DNA from: Streptomyces sp. NBC_00440
GTDB lineage: Bacteria > Actinomycetota > Actinomycetes > Streptomycetales > Streptomycetaceae
Length of the DNA stretch: 64,000 nt
Reading direction: 5' to 3'
Assembly (NCBI RefSeq): GCF_036014215.1
Contig: NZ_CP107921.1
Coordinates: 6,817,501 to 6,881,500, forward strand
Numbering within the stretch: position 1 is the stretch's first letter; each line of letters opens with the position of its first letter. This document shows, in pieces, positions 35,343-43,629 of this stretch. Both the position numbers and the translations under genes were made by a program. Under the pieces are notes generated by a model that saw only the letters and a program-made list of their open reading frames with translations, did no database searches and was not told the DNA's origin.

Positions 35343-35387
35343 CCTGCCGGCCGGCACGCCGTACACCGGTGTGTGCCGGCTGGCAGG
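35343..35387. terminator. 15-bp hairpin with a nested palindrome
   Basis: CCTGCCGGCCGGCAC (35343-35357) and GTGCCGGCTGGCAGG (35373-35387) pair with a single G-U. The loop contains a perfect 10-base palindrome, ACACCGGTGT (35363-35372). It lies 46 bases after the stop of the chitosanase fusion gene and upstream of the MFS gene, so it most likely ends the former transcript. Confidence 0.7.
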
Positions 35388-35433
35388 GGTTCATGGACCG
35401 GTCGGAGTTCCGCCGGCCCGGTGGGTCACGCCA

Positions 35434-37224
35434 TCACTGCGCGATCGTGTACGGGTCCCCGTACGTCTTCCAGGACAGCGGCGGGTTCAGATCGAGGTTG
35501 CCGGCGGCGAGGAACACCCGCTGCTCCGTGTCGACCCGGCTGGTGTCGTCGTGCGCCGCCTCGGTGAGCATCGCGGCCTTGCGGGCGTCGAGGAAGGCGT
35601 GGAGATACGTCGTCTCGTCGCCGCCCTGTGCGGGGATCCTGGCATGCTTCATCGCCGTGGCGCGGATCCCGCCGAAGCTGACCGGGTCCATTCCGGGGCC
35701 GTGCATGACCATCGCGTCGTAGTAGCTGAACTGCCCCAGCGCGTGCAGCCCGTCCTGCTTCGCCCGGTCCACGGACGGGGTGAAGTACACCCGGTCCCGT
35801 TCGTCGTTCTGGGCCTGCTGGAACGCCGGGTCCGACGCTGCCGTGTGCCAGGCCGAGACGAAGCCCGATCCCAGACCGGCGTGCGAGTCGCTGCCGTTCA
35901 CCGTGCGCAGCGCGGGCAGATACGCGGCCAGCGGGTTGCCCGGCTCGCGCTGCGTGTACAGCTGGACCAGGTCGAGCATGTCACCGGTGCCGGAGCAGAA
36001 CCCGACGATCCCGCCCGTGTAGCCGCGCCCGTCCCCGATGTCCTCGACATAGGTGTACTGCGCTTTCCAGTCGAGCGAGGAGTTCTCCGCACTGGAGACC
36101 AGCTCCATCGCGATGTCCTTCTTGCGCGGGTCCGTCAGGTCCGCTGCCGAACCGGCCGCTCTGCCGGCCGGGGCACTGGCCGGCGGGCCTGCCGGTGCCG
36201 GCGCAGGGGCGGCTCCGTAGCCCTTCGGGGGCGCGACGGAGGTGTCCCAGATGTCCGTGACGGGCTTCGCCGACGCGGCCTTCCCCAGCGGAGAGAGCGC
36301 GTACATGTCCTCCAGCGTGCGGAGCAGCGAGTAGTGGTTGTAGTGGGCCTTCGACTTGGCGCCCTGCTGCACATGGTCGCCGACGATCATGGTGGCGATC
36401 TGGTTGTCCGAGTCGTCCCCGTCGTCCTCGTCCCAGGTCAGCATGAGGGCGCTGTTGTGCGTCCTGGCCCACTGGACGTAGCCGTCGAGGTTCTTCTTCA
36501 GCCAGCTGTCGCCCTGCTTGACGCTGCCGTCGTGCATGTCGTTGTCCAGGTTGGGCGTCACGAAGGACACCGTGGGCAACTTGCTGTAGTCCGAGGGGAA
36601 TCGGTCGAATCCCAGGTTGGACGAGGCCGGGGTGCTGGCGAAGTCCACCCATCCGTTGTGCTTCCGGGCGTACCCGCTGTCGCCGTCGTCACCGCAGTCC
36701 TTCGAACCCGCGGACGGCAGGTCCTCGGAGTATCCGGTGAAGCTGTGGCCGCTGCCGATCAGCTGGTGGCCCAGGTTGTCGGCGCTGAAGTCGTGCGGGC
36801 AGTCGTCGTCGGCGACTCCGTGTGTGGAACCGGAGTACAGCGCCACGTAGTTGCCCTGGCTGGGGTGTGTGGTTCCGTGGAAGTCGGAGAACGAAGCCCC
36901 CTGCTTTGCGAGGGAGTTGATGTACGGGGCGTCCTTGCTGCCCACGATGTCGTCGTAGAACTTGTTCTCCTCCATGAGCACCACGACGTGGTCGTACTGG
37001 GGTATCCCGGATGCGGTGGTGGTCAGCGCCTTCGGCGGGGGAGGCGCTGTCTCCGCCGATGCGGCGGATCCGGCCATTCCGAGCAGGCTCAGCGCCACCG
37101 TTGTGCCGGCCGCGACAACGGCGCGGCGGGTACGGCGCGTTCCGGCCAGAATCCAGGTGGCCGGGCCGTCGTCGGACGGATCATGGGTGCGGCGTGCGCG
37201 CAGGGGTGGGTAGGGAGGCGTCAT
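35434..37224 (-). CDS. Secreted phosphoesterase-GH46 chitosanase fusion
   Basis: A 596-residue exported protein. Signal: basic 'RRTRRAVVAAGTTVALSLLG' with cleavage near residue 57. Residues ~72-330 form an AcpA/phospholipase C-type phosphoesterase domain: 'YDHVVVLMEENKFYDDI', 'GTTHPSQGNYVALYSG', 'LDNDMHDG' and 'TWDEDDGDDSDNQIATMIVG'. A Pro/Ala-rich linker (~335-360) leads to a full GH46 chitosanase (362-596) very close to Streptomyces CsnA: 'ELVSSAENSSLDWKAQY' with catalytic Glu380, 'IGDGRGYTGGIVGFCSG' with Asp398, and 'GPGMDPVSFGGIRATAM'. ATG 37224 follows AAGGAG by six bases. Each half is complete, so both activities are expected outside the cell. Confidence 0.9.
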   Translation of the reverse strand: MTPPYPPLRARRTHDPSDDGPATWILAGTRRTRRAVVAAGTTVALSLLGMAGSAASAETAPPPPKALTTTASGIPQYDHVVVLMEENKFYDDIVGSKDAPYINSLAKQGASFSDFHGTTHPSQGNYVALYSGSTHGVADDDCPHDFSADNLGHQLIGSGHSFTGYSEDLPSAGSKDCGDDGDSGYARKHNGWVDFASTPASSNLGFDRFPSDYSKLPTVSFVTPNLDNDMHDGSVKQGDSWLKKNLDGYVQWARTHNSALMLTWDEDDGDDSDNQIATMIVGDHVQQGAKSKAHYNHYSLLRTLEDMYALSPLGKAASAKPVTDIWDTSVAPPKGYGAAPAPAPAGPPASAPAGRAAGSAADLTDPRKKDIAMELVSSAENSSLDWKAQYTYVEDIGDGRGYTGGIVGFCSGTGDMLDLVQLYTQREPGNPLAAYLPALRTVNGSDSHAGLGSGFVSAWHTAASDPAFQQAQNDERDRVYFTPSVDRAKQDGLHALGQFSYYDAMVMHGPGMDPVSFGGIRATAMKHARIPAQGGDETTYLHAFLDARKAAMLTEAAHDDTSRVDTEQRVFLAAGNLDLNPPLSWKTYGDPYTIAQ

Positions 37225-37732
37225 ACGGATCTCCTTGACGGGCGGTTGCCGTCGGTTCGGCAGACGTGGGAGGTACCTGGGGGAGTGCCTGAGGACGTGC
37301 CTGTGCCTGAGGAGGTGTTCTGGGACGTGCCTGTGGAGGTTTCTGAACGCCTGCGGACCATCCGGCTGCGTTTCGGCCATGCCGCAGGTGTCAGCATTGG
37401 CTTGGTGCTGCGGCGAACCGGTGCCGCAGTGAGCGCGAGCGGCATCGGGCCGCGGGCAGCCGGGACAGAATCAACTGAGCGCGTCGGGTTACGAACTTCC
37501 GCGCCAGGCCGCTGACGGAGATTCCTACTCGTCGGCGCGGCGGCCTGTCAACCGTTCCGCAGGGGTGGCCGAGTTCGCCTGCGGCTCTTGACTGAGCATC
37601 GACAGGTCGGTAAAAATTCGGACCGTCAGGAAAGTTAACTAACAGTTGGTGAATCGAGGTAGGCGATGACGGTGCTAGGCCTCAACTGCCTTGATTCGTA
37701 TGCCGGTTGCTGGAAATGGCGATGGGCCGCGG
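37225..37732. promoter_or_regulatory. 508-bp upstream region of the fusion gene, with a candidate operator
   Basis: Contains no confident gene. GGAAAGTTAACTAAC at 37629-37643, with the palindrome AGTTAACT at 37633-37640, lies in the only A+T-rich stretch. Streptomyces chitosanase genes are controlled by a ROK repressor (CsnR) through an A+T-containing palindrome upstream, and a ROK gene sits immediately upstream here, so this is a plausible operator. Short direct repeats of GACGTGCCTGTG also occur near 37294 and 37323. Confidence 0.4.
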
Positions 37733-38920
37733 TCAGATGCGCGGCTGGGACTGCAGGAGTCGCGTGATGCCGTCGGGGCTGAAGATGTCGCGGGCGGCCA
37801 GGGCGACAGCGCCGGTCAGTCCGGGCTCGGAGCCCGGTTCCGTGGTGGTGATGGTCAGCTTGCGGGTGGCCAGCGGGAGAGCTCGCTGGTAGACGACGGC
37901 GCGCACGCCGGAGAGCAGCTCGTCGCGCTGCTCGCTCATCGGCCCGCCGAGTACCAGGGTGCGCGGGTTGTACATGTGCACCAGCATGGCGACGACTTCG
38001 CCGATTTCGGTCGCGGCCTGCCGGATGCGGTAGAGCGCCCGGGGGTCGCCGTTCGCGACGGCTTCCGCCAGCAGCCGGGCGCCCGCCGACGCGTCGCCCG
38101 GTCCGGTATGGAATCCGAGGTCGCGCAGCACGGCGTGGTGTGAGGCCACGGCCTCCACGCAGCCGGTCTTGCCGCAGCTGCACAGGGTGTCGGAGTGGCT
38201 GGATGCCCGCAGATGGCCGATGTCGCCCGCGGCTCCGTCCGCGCCGCGGTGCACCCGGCCGTCGGCGGTGATGATTCCGGCACCGATTCCGGCCCCGACC
38301 TTGACCGCCAGGAGGGGCGCGTCCACATCGTGCCGTTCGGCTTCGCCGAGCGCCATCAGATTCACGTCGTTGTCGACCACGACAGGGGCGTGGAAGTGTT
38401 CGCGCAGATAGGCGCCGACCGGGAAGGCGTCCCATCCGGGCATGATCGGCGGCCGTACGGCGCAGCCGTGCTGGAAGTCCACCGGGGCCGGCAGTCCGAC
38501 GACGACCTCCCGCACCGAATCCCGTCCCCGGCCGTGCTCCTGGAGCAGCTCGCACAGCCGGTCGGTGACCGCACCCAGCACAGCTGCCGGGCCGTCCTCG
38601 ACCGGTACGGCGACCACGTCGCGGGCGAGGATCCGGCGGCTGAGGTCGGCGATGACGACCCTGGTCCCGCTGACGTCCACATCCGCGACCGCGATGGTTC
38701 CCGCATGCGGGCTGATCGAGAGCACCCGGGGTGGCCGGCCCCGTACGGAGGCGCCGACCTCCGTCTCCTCCAGGATGCCGCGCTGCAGCAGCTGGTCGAC
38801 CTGGTGTCCCACCGTGGAGCGGGCCAGCGAGGTACGGCGGGCGATCTCCGCGCGGCTGGTGGCCTCCCCCGAGGCCACGGCGCCGAGTATCCGGCGCAGG
38901 GCGACGGTCGCCGAGTTCAT
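37733..38920 (-). CDS. ROK family transcriptional regulator of the sugar/chitosanase region
   Basis: About 395 residues: winged helix (~1-70: 'RRILGAVASGEATSRAEIAR', 'RSTVGHQVDQLLQRGILEE') and ROK domain with zinc motif 'CSCGKTGCVE' and 'VGAGIGAGIITADGRVHRGA'. The kinase DxGxT position reads 'ADVDVSGTRV', so ATP binding is degenerate and a repressor role is likely. ATG 38920 is chosen; the frame also allows GTG 38971, but that stretch looks like promoter DNA. It is divergent from the dehydrogenase/isomerase operon and upstream of the chitosanase fusion, so it may control both. Confidence 0.88.
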   Translation of the reverse strand: MNSATVALRRILGAVASGEATSRAEIARRTSLARSTVGHQVDQLLQRGILEETEVGASVRGRPPRVLSISPHAGTIAVADVDVSGTRVVIADLSRRILARDVVAVPVEDGPAAVLGAVTDRLCELLQEHGRGRDSVREVVVGLPAPVDFQHGCAVRPPIMPGWDAFPVGAYLREHFHAPVVVDNDVNLMALGEAERHDVDAPLLAVKVGAGIGAGIITADGRVHRGADGAAGDIGHLRASSHSDTLCSCGKTGCVEAVASHHAVLRDLGFHTGPGDASAGARLLAEAVANGDPRALYRIRQAATEIGEVVAMLVHMYNPRTLVLGGPMSEQRDELLSGVRAVVYQRALPLATRKLTITTTEPGSEPGLTGAVALAARDIFSPDGITRLLQSQPRI

Positions 38921-38961
38921 GGTCGGACCGCTTAAGGCTTCAAAGCTCTCACTGTCGCCGT

Positions 38962-38990
38962 CTTTATGCACTACAGAAAACTAAAACCGG
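38962..38990. promoter_or_regulatory. A+T-rich divergent promoter/operator between ROK gene and sugar operon
   Basis: CTTTATGCACTACAGAAAAC followed by TAAAACC lies 42 bases before the ROK start and about 100 bases before the first dehydrogenase. It is much richer in A+T than its surroundings and is the obvious place for an autoregulated ROK operator. Confidence 0.4.
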
Positions 38991-39089
38991 CGTCTTGTGT
39001 GTGTCAACGGGCTGAACAAGGCTGGAATCCGTCGGACACCGGAATCGATCACCGTCCGACTGAACGAAAGCAACAGGAAGGTTCTCCAG

Positions 39090-40271
39090 ATGTCCCGCGG
39101 GTACAAGGGAGCAGCCATCGTCGGCACCGGCATGATCGCCGGGGTGCACGCCCAGGCGGTGCGCGGAGCAGGCGCGACAGTGCGCGGGGTGGTCGCCTCC
39201 TCACCCGAGCGCGGCGCGCGGGTCGCCGCGGAGTGGGGAATCCCGCGGAGCTATCCGCAGCTGGAGGCGGCGCTGGCCGACGAGAGCGTGGACGTGGTGC
39301 ACATCTGCACCCCGAACGGGCTGCACGCCACCCAGGCCGAGGCCGCGCTCCGCGCCGGGAAGCACGTCATCTGCGAGAAACCGCTCGCCACCTCGGTGGC
39401 GGACGCCGAACGGCTGGCCGCCGTGGCCGAGGAGACGGGGCGTCTGCTGGCCGTGCCGTTCGTCTACCGCTACCACCCGCTGGTCCGCGAGATCCGGGCG
39501 CGCGTACGGGCGGGCGAGTTCGGGGCCTGGCAGCTCCTGCACGGCAGCTATCTGCAGGACTGGATGCTCGACGCGGACACCACCGGGTGGCGTGTGGACC
39601 CCGAACGCGGCGGCCCGTCCCGGGCGTTCGCCGATATCGGCTCGCACTGGTGCGACCTGGTCGAGTGGGTCGCCGGAGTGCGTTTCAGCGAGGTCTCGGC
39701 GCGGCTTGCGACCACCGTCCCCGAGCGCCCCGCAGGCGACGCACCCGGTGCGCCCCGCACGCCGGTCCGTACCGAGGACGCCGCGGCCGTACTGTTGCGC
39801 ACCGCCGAAGGCGTACTGGGCACGCTCACCGTCTCGCAGGTCTCGGCCGGCCGGAAGAACCGCCTCTGGTTCGAACTGGACGGCGCTGGATCGAGCGCCG
39901 TCTTCGACCAGGAGCAGCCCGAGACCGTGTGGCTCGGCACTCCCGAGGGGGCCAGGGTGCTCGCCCGCGACCCCGGCCGGGGCAGCCCGGAGCAGCGGCG
40001 GCTGGCCACGCTGCCCGCAGGACATCCGCAGGGGTACGCGGACTGCTTCCGCGCGTTCGTCGCCGACGCCTACGCGGCGGCCGACGGGGGAGCGCCGGAC
40101 GGACTGCCGGTGGCCGCCGACGGGGTGCGCTCGGCGCGGCTCGTCGAAGCGGTCCTCGAATCCTCCCGCTCACTGGCCTGGACCCCCGTCGGCAAGGCGA
40201 CCGGCGCGATGACCATGACCGCCGCCACCGCCGCCGTGACCTCCGCGACCCCCAAGGAGTACGCCGTATGA
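39090..40271 (+). CDS. Gfo/Idh/MocA family sugar dehydrogenase
   Basis: A 393-residue NAD(P)-dependent oxidoreductase. The Rossmann part starts 'GAAIVGTGMIAGVHAQAVRG' and contains 'VDVVHICTPNGLHATQAEAA' and the catalytic-lysine motif 'HVICEKPLATSVADAER' (EKP). The substrate domain includes 'GGPSRAFADIGSHWCDLVEW', the DIGxHxxD pattern of sugar/inositol dehydrogenases. It is the first gene of a five-gene operon and overlaps the isomerase that follows (ATGA). Confidence 0.9.
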   Translation: MSRGYKGAAIVGTGMIAGVHAQAVRGAGATVRGVVASSPERGARVAAEWGIPRSYPQLEAALADESVDVVHICTPNGLHATQAEAALRAGKHVICEKPLATSVADAERLAAVAEETGRLLAVPFVYRYHPLVREIRARVRAGEFGAWQLLHGSYLQDWMLDADTTGWRVDPERGGPSRAFADIGSHWCDLVEWVAGVRFSEVSARLATTVPERPAGDAPGAPRTPVRTEDAAAVLLRTAEGVLGTLTVSQVSAGRKNRLWFELDGAGSSAVFDQEQPETVWLGTPEGARVLARDPGRGSPEQRRLATLPAGHPQGYADCFRAFVADAYAAADGGAPDGLPVAADGVRSARLVEAVLESSRSLAWTPVGKATGAMTMTAATAAVTSATPKEYAV

Positions 40272-41191
40272 AACTCGGAATGCTGACCGCCTGCCTGCCG
40301 CAGCTCTCACTGGAGCAGATCGCCGGATGGGCCGCGGCGCGCGGGTACGAGGCCCTGGAGGTCGCGGTGTGGCCCGGCACCGGAGGGCGGGACTTCGAGG
40401 CCGCGCATCTGCCGGTGGCCGGTTTCGGCCCCCGCGAGGCCGACGCCACCCGTGCGGTCCTGGACCGACACGGCCTGGCCATCTCGGCGTTGGCGTACTA
40501 CGAGAACAACCTGCACCCCGACACAGGCCGGCGCGAGGAGATCCGCACCCATCTGCGGCACGCGATCGACGCGGCCGCGGCCCTGGAGGTGCCCTACGTC
40601 GGTACGTTCATCGGCCGCGACTGGAACCGCTCCGTCGCGCAGAACCTCGCCGAGGCCGAGAAGGTCTTCCCGCCACTGGTCGAGTACGCGGGGGAGCGCG
40701 GCGTGAAGCTCCTGATCGAGAACTGCGTGATGGAGGGCTGGCACCCGGACGGCTACCCGGGCAACCTCGCCTACTCGCCCGAGCTGTGGGAGTGGATGTT
40801 CTCGCTCGGCCTGTACCTCAACTGGGACCCCTCGCACCTCACCTGGATCGGTATCGACCCGGTGGAGACCATCGCGCCCTACATCGAGCACATCGCGCAC
40901 GCCCAGGCCAAGGACGTGGAGCTGCGGCCGGGCGACCGGCAGCGCTGGGGGCACTTCGGCCCGGCCGTGGACCGCAGCGGCAACCCCTGGGACATGGGCT
41001 GGTGGCGCTACCGCGTCCCGGGCCTCGGGCAGGTCGACTGGGTGCGTGTGGTCGACCGGCTCTACGAAGCCGGCTTCACCGGCACGCTCTCCGTCGAGCA
41101 CGAGGACCCCGTCTGGGGCGGCGAGGAGACCCGTACCAAGCAGGGCCTGGACATCGCCTACCGCACCCTGCGCCCCCTGATCGTCGGCTGA
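40268..41191 (+). CDS. Xylose-isomerase-like sugar phosphate isomerase/epimerase
   Basis: A 307-residue AP endonuclease 2-type TIM barrel, as in IolE/IolI-like epimerases. Candidate metal ligands are Glu in 'KLLIENCVMEGWHPDG', Asp and His in 'NWDPSHLTWIGIDP', His in 'IAHAQAKDVEL' and Glu in 'TLSVEHEDPVWGG'. Paired with the dehydrogenase it probably processes a keto-sugar or inositol derivative. Starts inside the preceding stop. Confidence 0.88.
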   Translation: MKLGMLTACLPQLSLEQIAGWAAARGYEALEVAVWPGTGGRDFEAAHLPVAGFGPREADATRAVLDRHGLAISALAYYENNLHPDTGRREEIRTHLRHAIDAAAALEVPYVGTFIGRDWNRSVAQNLAEAEKVFPPLVEYAGERGVKLLIENCVMEGWHPDGYPGNLAYSPELWEWMFSLGLYLNWDPSHLTWIGIDPVETIAPYIEHIAHAQAKDVELRPGDRQRWGHFGPAVDRSGNPWDMGWWRYRVPGLGQVDWVRVVDRLYEAGFTGTLSVEHEDPVWGGEETRTKQGLDIAYRTLRPLIVG

Positions 41192-41274
41192 CGGGCGTCC
41201 CGACAGCTGACACCGAGACCCGGCACCAGACACCAACACCCGTTCTGAACAGCACCAGTGATGTGGAGCGCTCC

Positions 41275-42393
41275 ATGACCTTCTCACCCGCACACCCGGC
41301 CCGGGTCGGCATCGTCGGCACCGGAAACATCTTCGACAGGTACGTCCAGGGCATGGCCCGCTACCCGCGCCTGCGCCTGACCGGCTGCGCCGACCTGGAC
41401 CACGCCCGCGCGCTCAAGGCCGCGGCCGAGCACGGGATCAGGGCGTACGACTCCGTCGACGCGTTGCTCGCCGACCCCGACGTGGACATCGTCGTCAACA
41501 TCACCCCGCCGCTCGCGCACGCAGCGGTCTCCGCCCAGGCCATCGCGGCAGGCAAGCACGTCTACGTCGAGAAGCCCGTGGCAGCGACCGTCGCCGAGGC
41601 GGCGCCGCTGACCGCGATGGCCGGCGGGAGCGGCGTCCTGTTCGGCTCGGCTCCCGACACGTTCCTCGGCAGCGCGGCCCAGACGGCCCGCAAGGCGCTC
41701 GACGACGGCCTGATCGGCCAACCGGTGGGCGCGACCGCCTTCGTCACCCACAGCAAGGCCGAGACCTGGCACCCGAACCCCGGCTTCCTCTTCGCGCCCG
41801 GCGGCGGCCCCGGGCTCGACCTTGGCCCGTACTACCTGACGAGCCTGGTCAACCTGCTCGGCCCGATCGCGACCGTCTCCGGCCTGAGCCGGATCGGCGC
41901 GCCCGTACGGAAGGTGACGAGCCCGGACCGCGTGGTCGAGAGCATCGAGGTCACCACACCCACGCACGCGGCAGCCGTCCTCGGCTTCGCCTCCGGTGTC
42001 ATCGGCTCACTCCAGATGAGCTTCGACGTGTGGAACCACCACCTGCCGTTCATCGAGATCTACGGCACCGAGGGCACCCTGACGATCCCCGACCCGAACG
42101 GCTTCGACGGCGACGTCCGCCTCCGGGGCAACCACGAGGAGCAGTGGCGGACGCTGCCGCCCGTCTTCCCGCCGTCCGGCCCGCTCGACATGGAAGTCCA
42201 GATGCTGCGCGGCGCGGGTGTCGACGACCTGGCCGGCGCCGTCGACGGCGCACCGCACCGCGCATCGGCCGAACTCGCCTTCCACGTACTGGAAGCGCTC
42301 GAAGCGGTCGAGACCTCCAGCCGCACGCGGCAGGTCGTGGAACTCACCTCGACCGCCGAACGCCCCGCGGCGATGCCCCGGCAATCGGCATAG
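41275..42393 (+). CDS. Second Gfo/Idh/MocA family dehydrogenase
   Basis: A 372-residue paralogue of the first dehydrogenase in the operon. It has 'RVGIVGTGNIFDRYVQGMAR', 'DIVVNITPPLAHAAVSAQAI', the EKP motif in 'HVYVEKPVAATVAEA', and 'GGPGLDLGPYYLTSLVNLLG' in place of DIGxHxxD. The family variant with 'DLGPYYL' is common among uncharacterised sugar dehydrogenases. ATG 41275 follows GGAG. A block of 16-base tandem repeats separates it from the next gene. Confidence 0.88.
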   Translation: MTFSPAHPARVGIVGTGNIFDRYVQGMARYPRLRLTGCADLDHARALKAAAEHGIRAYDSVDALLADPDVDIVVNITPPLAHAAVSAQAIAAGKHVYVEKPVAATVAEAAPLTAMAGGSGVLFGSAPDTFLGSAAQTARKALDDGLIGQPVGATAFVTHSKAETWHPNPGFLFAPGGGPGLDLGPYYLTSLVNLLGPIATVSGLSRIGAPVRKVTSPDRVVESIEVTTPTHAAAVLGFASGVIGSLQMSFDVWNHHLPFIEIYGTEGTLTIPDPNGFDGDVRLRGNHEEQWRTLPPVFPPSGPLDMEVQMLRGAGVDDLAGAVDGAPHRASAELAFHVLEALEAVETSSRTRQVVELTSTAERPAAMPRQSA

Positions 42394-42398
42394 GCGGC

Positions 42399-42514
42399 GC
42401 ATCCAGCACGCCACGCATCCAGCACGCCACGCATCCAGTACGCGGCGCATCCAGCACACAGCGCATGCAACACGCAGCGGAATCCATCACCGCACAGCGC
42501 ATCCAATACGCAGC
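42399..42514. repeat. 16-bp imperfect tandem repeats within the sugar operon
   Basis: Consensus GCATCCAGCACGCCAC. Five consecutive units (42399-42478), a 20-base variant (42479-42498) and a sixth (42499-42514). The period of 16 is not divisible by three and the block lies between stop and start codons, so it is not coding. Confidence 0.9.
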
Positions 42515-42538
42515 ACAGAACCGAGGAGCGGCAACCGC

Positions 42539-43477
42539 ATGAGCAGCAACACACCCAAGTTCGGCGTCGACCTGATCACCTTCTACAACCCGTCGTTCTG
42601 GAACCTGCCCGACGAGAGCGCCATCCAGGAGCTGTCGGACCGCGACCCCGACGCGATCTGGCGCAAGATCCTCGACTCGGCGGCAGCCGCCGGTGTCACC
42701 AGCCTCGAAGTCACCTTCGGCCCGGCCGACATCGGCAGCATCCGCCGCGCCTTCGGCTCGGCCACCGAGTTCAAGAAGGAACTCGACGGCCGCGGGATGG
42801 AGTTGAAGAGCGCCTTCTACCTCGAAGGAAGCTGGGAGCCGGACGCCGACCGCGGCGAGATAGCCGACAGCGCGGCCGCCTACGCCCGTTTCATCAAGGA
42901 GGCGGGCGGCGACGTGCTGGTCGCCGCGCCCCCGATGCGTACGACATGGAACGCCGAGCCCCCGCAGTTCAACGATTTCGACTTCCTCAAGAACGTCGCC
43001 GACATCGCCCATGTGGTCGGCCACGCCAGCCTCCAGGAGGGCGTGACCACTGCGCTGCACACCGAGGCGCACTCCACCTTCTGCACGGCCCGCGACGTCG
43101 ACCTGCTGATGGCTCTCACCGACCCGCTGTTCGTCAGCCTGTGCCCGGACACGGGGCATCTGGCGCTCGCCGGCGGCGAGCCCACGCAGATCGTCTCCCG
43201 CCACCGCGAGCGTGTCGTCATCTCGCACTGGAAGGACGCGACCGGCCCCGCGCCGCTGCGGGTTCCCATCGACGACTCGATCCACGACAGCCACCGCGAG
43301 TACTTCCGCAGGGTCGGCGCCGGCTCCGTCGACTGGTTCGCCTGGGGCCGCCTCATGCGCGAGATCGGCTTCACCGACCTCGCCCTGCTGGAACTGGACG
43401 CGGTCGCCGACCCGGTCACGGAGATCACGGCGGCCCGCGAATTCATCGAGCAGTCCCTCTCGACCGTCTTCCCGTGA
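42539..43477 (+). CDS. Second sugar phosphate isomerase/epimerase
   Basis: A 312-residue TIM-barrel isomerase: 'KFGVDLITFYNPSFWNLPDE', 'VTSLEVTFGPADIGS', metal-site candidates 'TTALHTEAHSTF', 'LCPDTGHLALAGGEP', 'VVISHWKDATG' and 'LALLELDAVADPV'. IolE-like inosose dehydratase or a related epimerase is possible. GAGGAG lies 11 bases upstream of ATG 42539. Confidence 0.88.
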   Translation: MSSNTPKFGVDLITFYNPSFWNLPDESAIQELSDRDPDAIWRKILDSAAAAGVTSLEVTFGPADIGSIRRAFGSATEFKKELDGRGMELKSAFYLEGSWEPDADRGEIADSAAAYARFIKEAGGDVLVAAPPMRTTWNAEPPQFNDFDFLKNVADIAHVVGHASLQEGVTTALHTEAHSTFCTARDVDLLMALTDPLFVSLCPDTGHLALAGGEPTQIVSRHRERVVISHWKDATGPAPLRVPIDDSIHDSHREYFRRVGAGSVDWFAWGRLMREIGFTDLALLELDAVADPVTEITAAREFIEQSLSTVFP

Positions 43478-43542
43478 CGGCCACGCCGCCGGCTTCCCGT
43501 CACAGCCTCTCCCGCTGTGTCCTGCCGTAACAGCACATCCCG

Positions 43543-43575
43543 CGCGCTGAGCGGCGGCCCTCGCCGCTCGGCGCG
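43543..43575 (+). terminator. 14-bp hairpin between isomerase and MFS transporter genes
   Basis: CGCGCTGAGCGGCG (43543-43556) and CGCCGCTCGGCGCG (43562-43575), one G-U pair, loop GCCCT. It may separate the transporter from the enzyme genes or reduce readthrough. Confidence 0.55.
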
Positions 43576-43629
43576 TCCGCCCGGCTCCACCCGTACAAGG
43601 GTCGCTTTGGCCCGTCGAAAGGCGTACCC

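Noticed and set aside
42399..42514. CRISPR array
   Set aside because: Units are directly adjacent, 16 bases long and without unique spacers; no cas genes are present.
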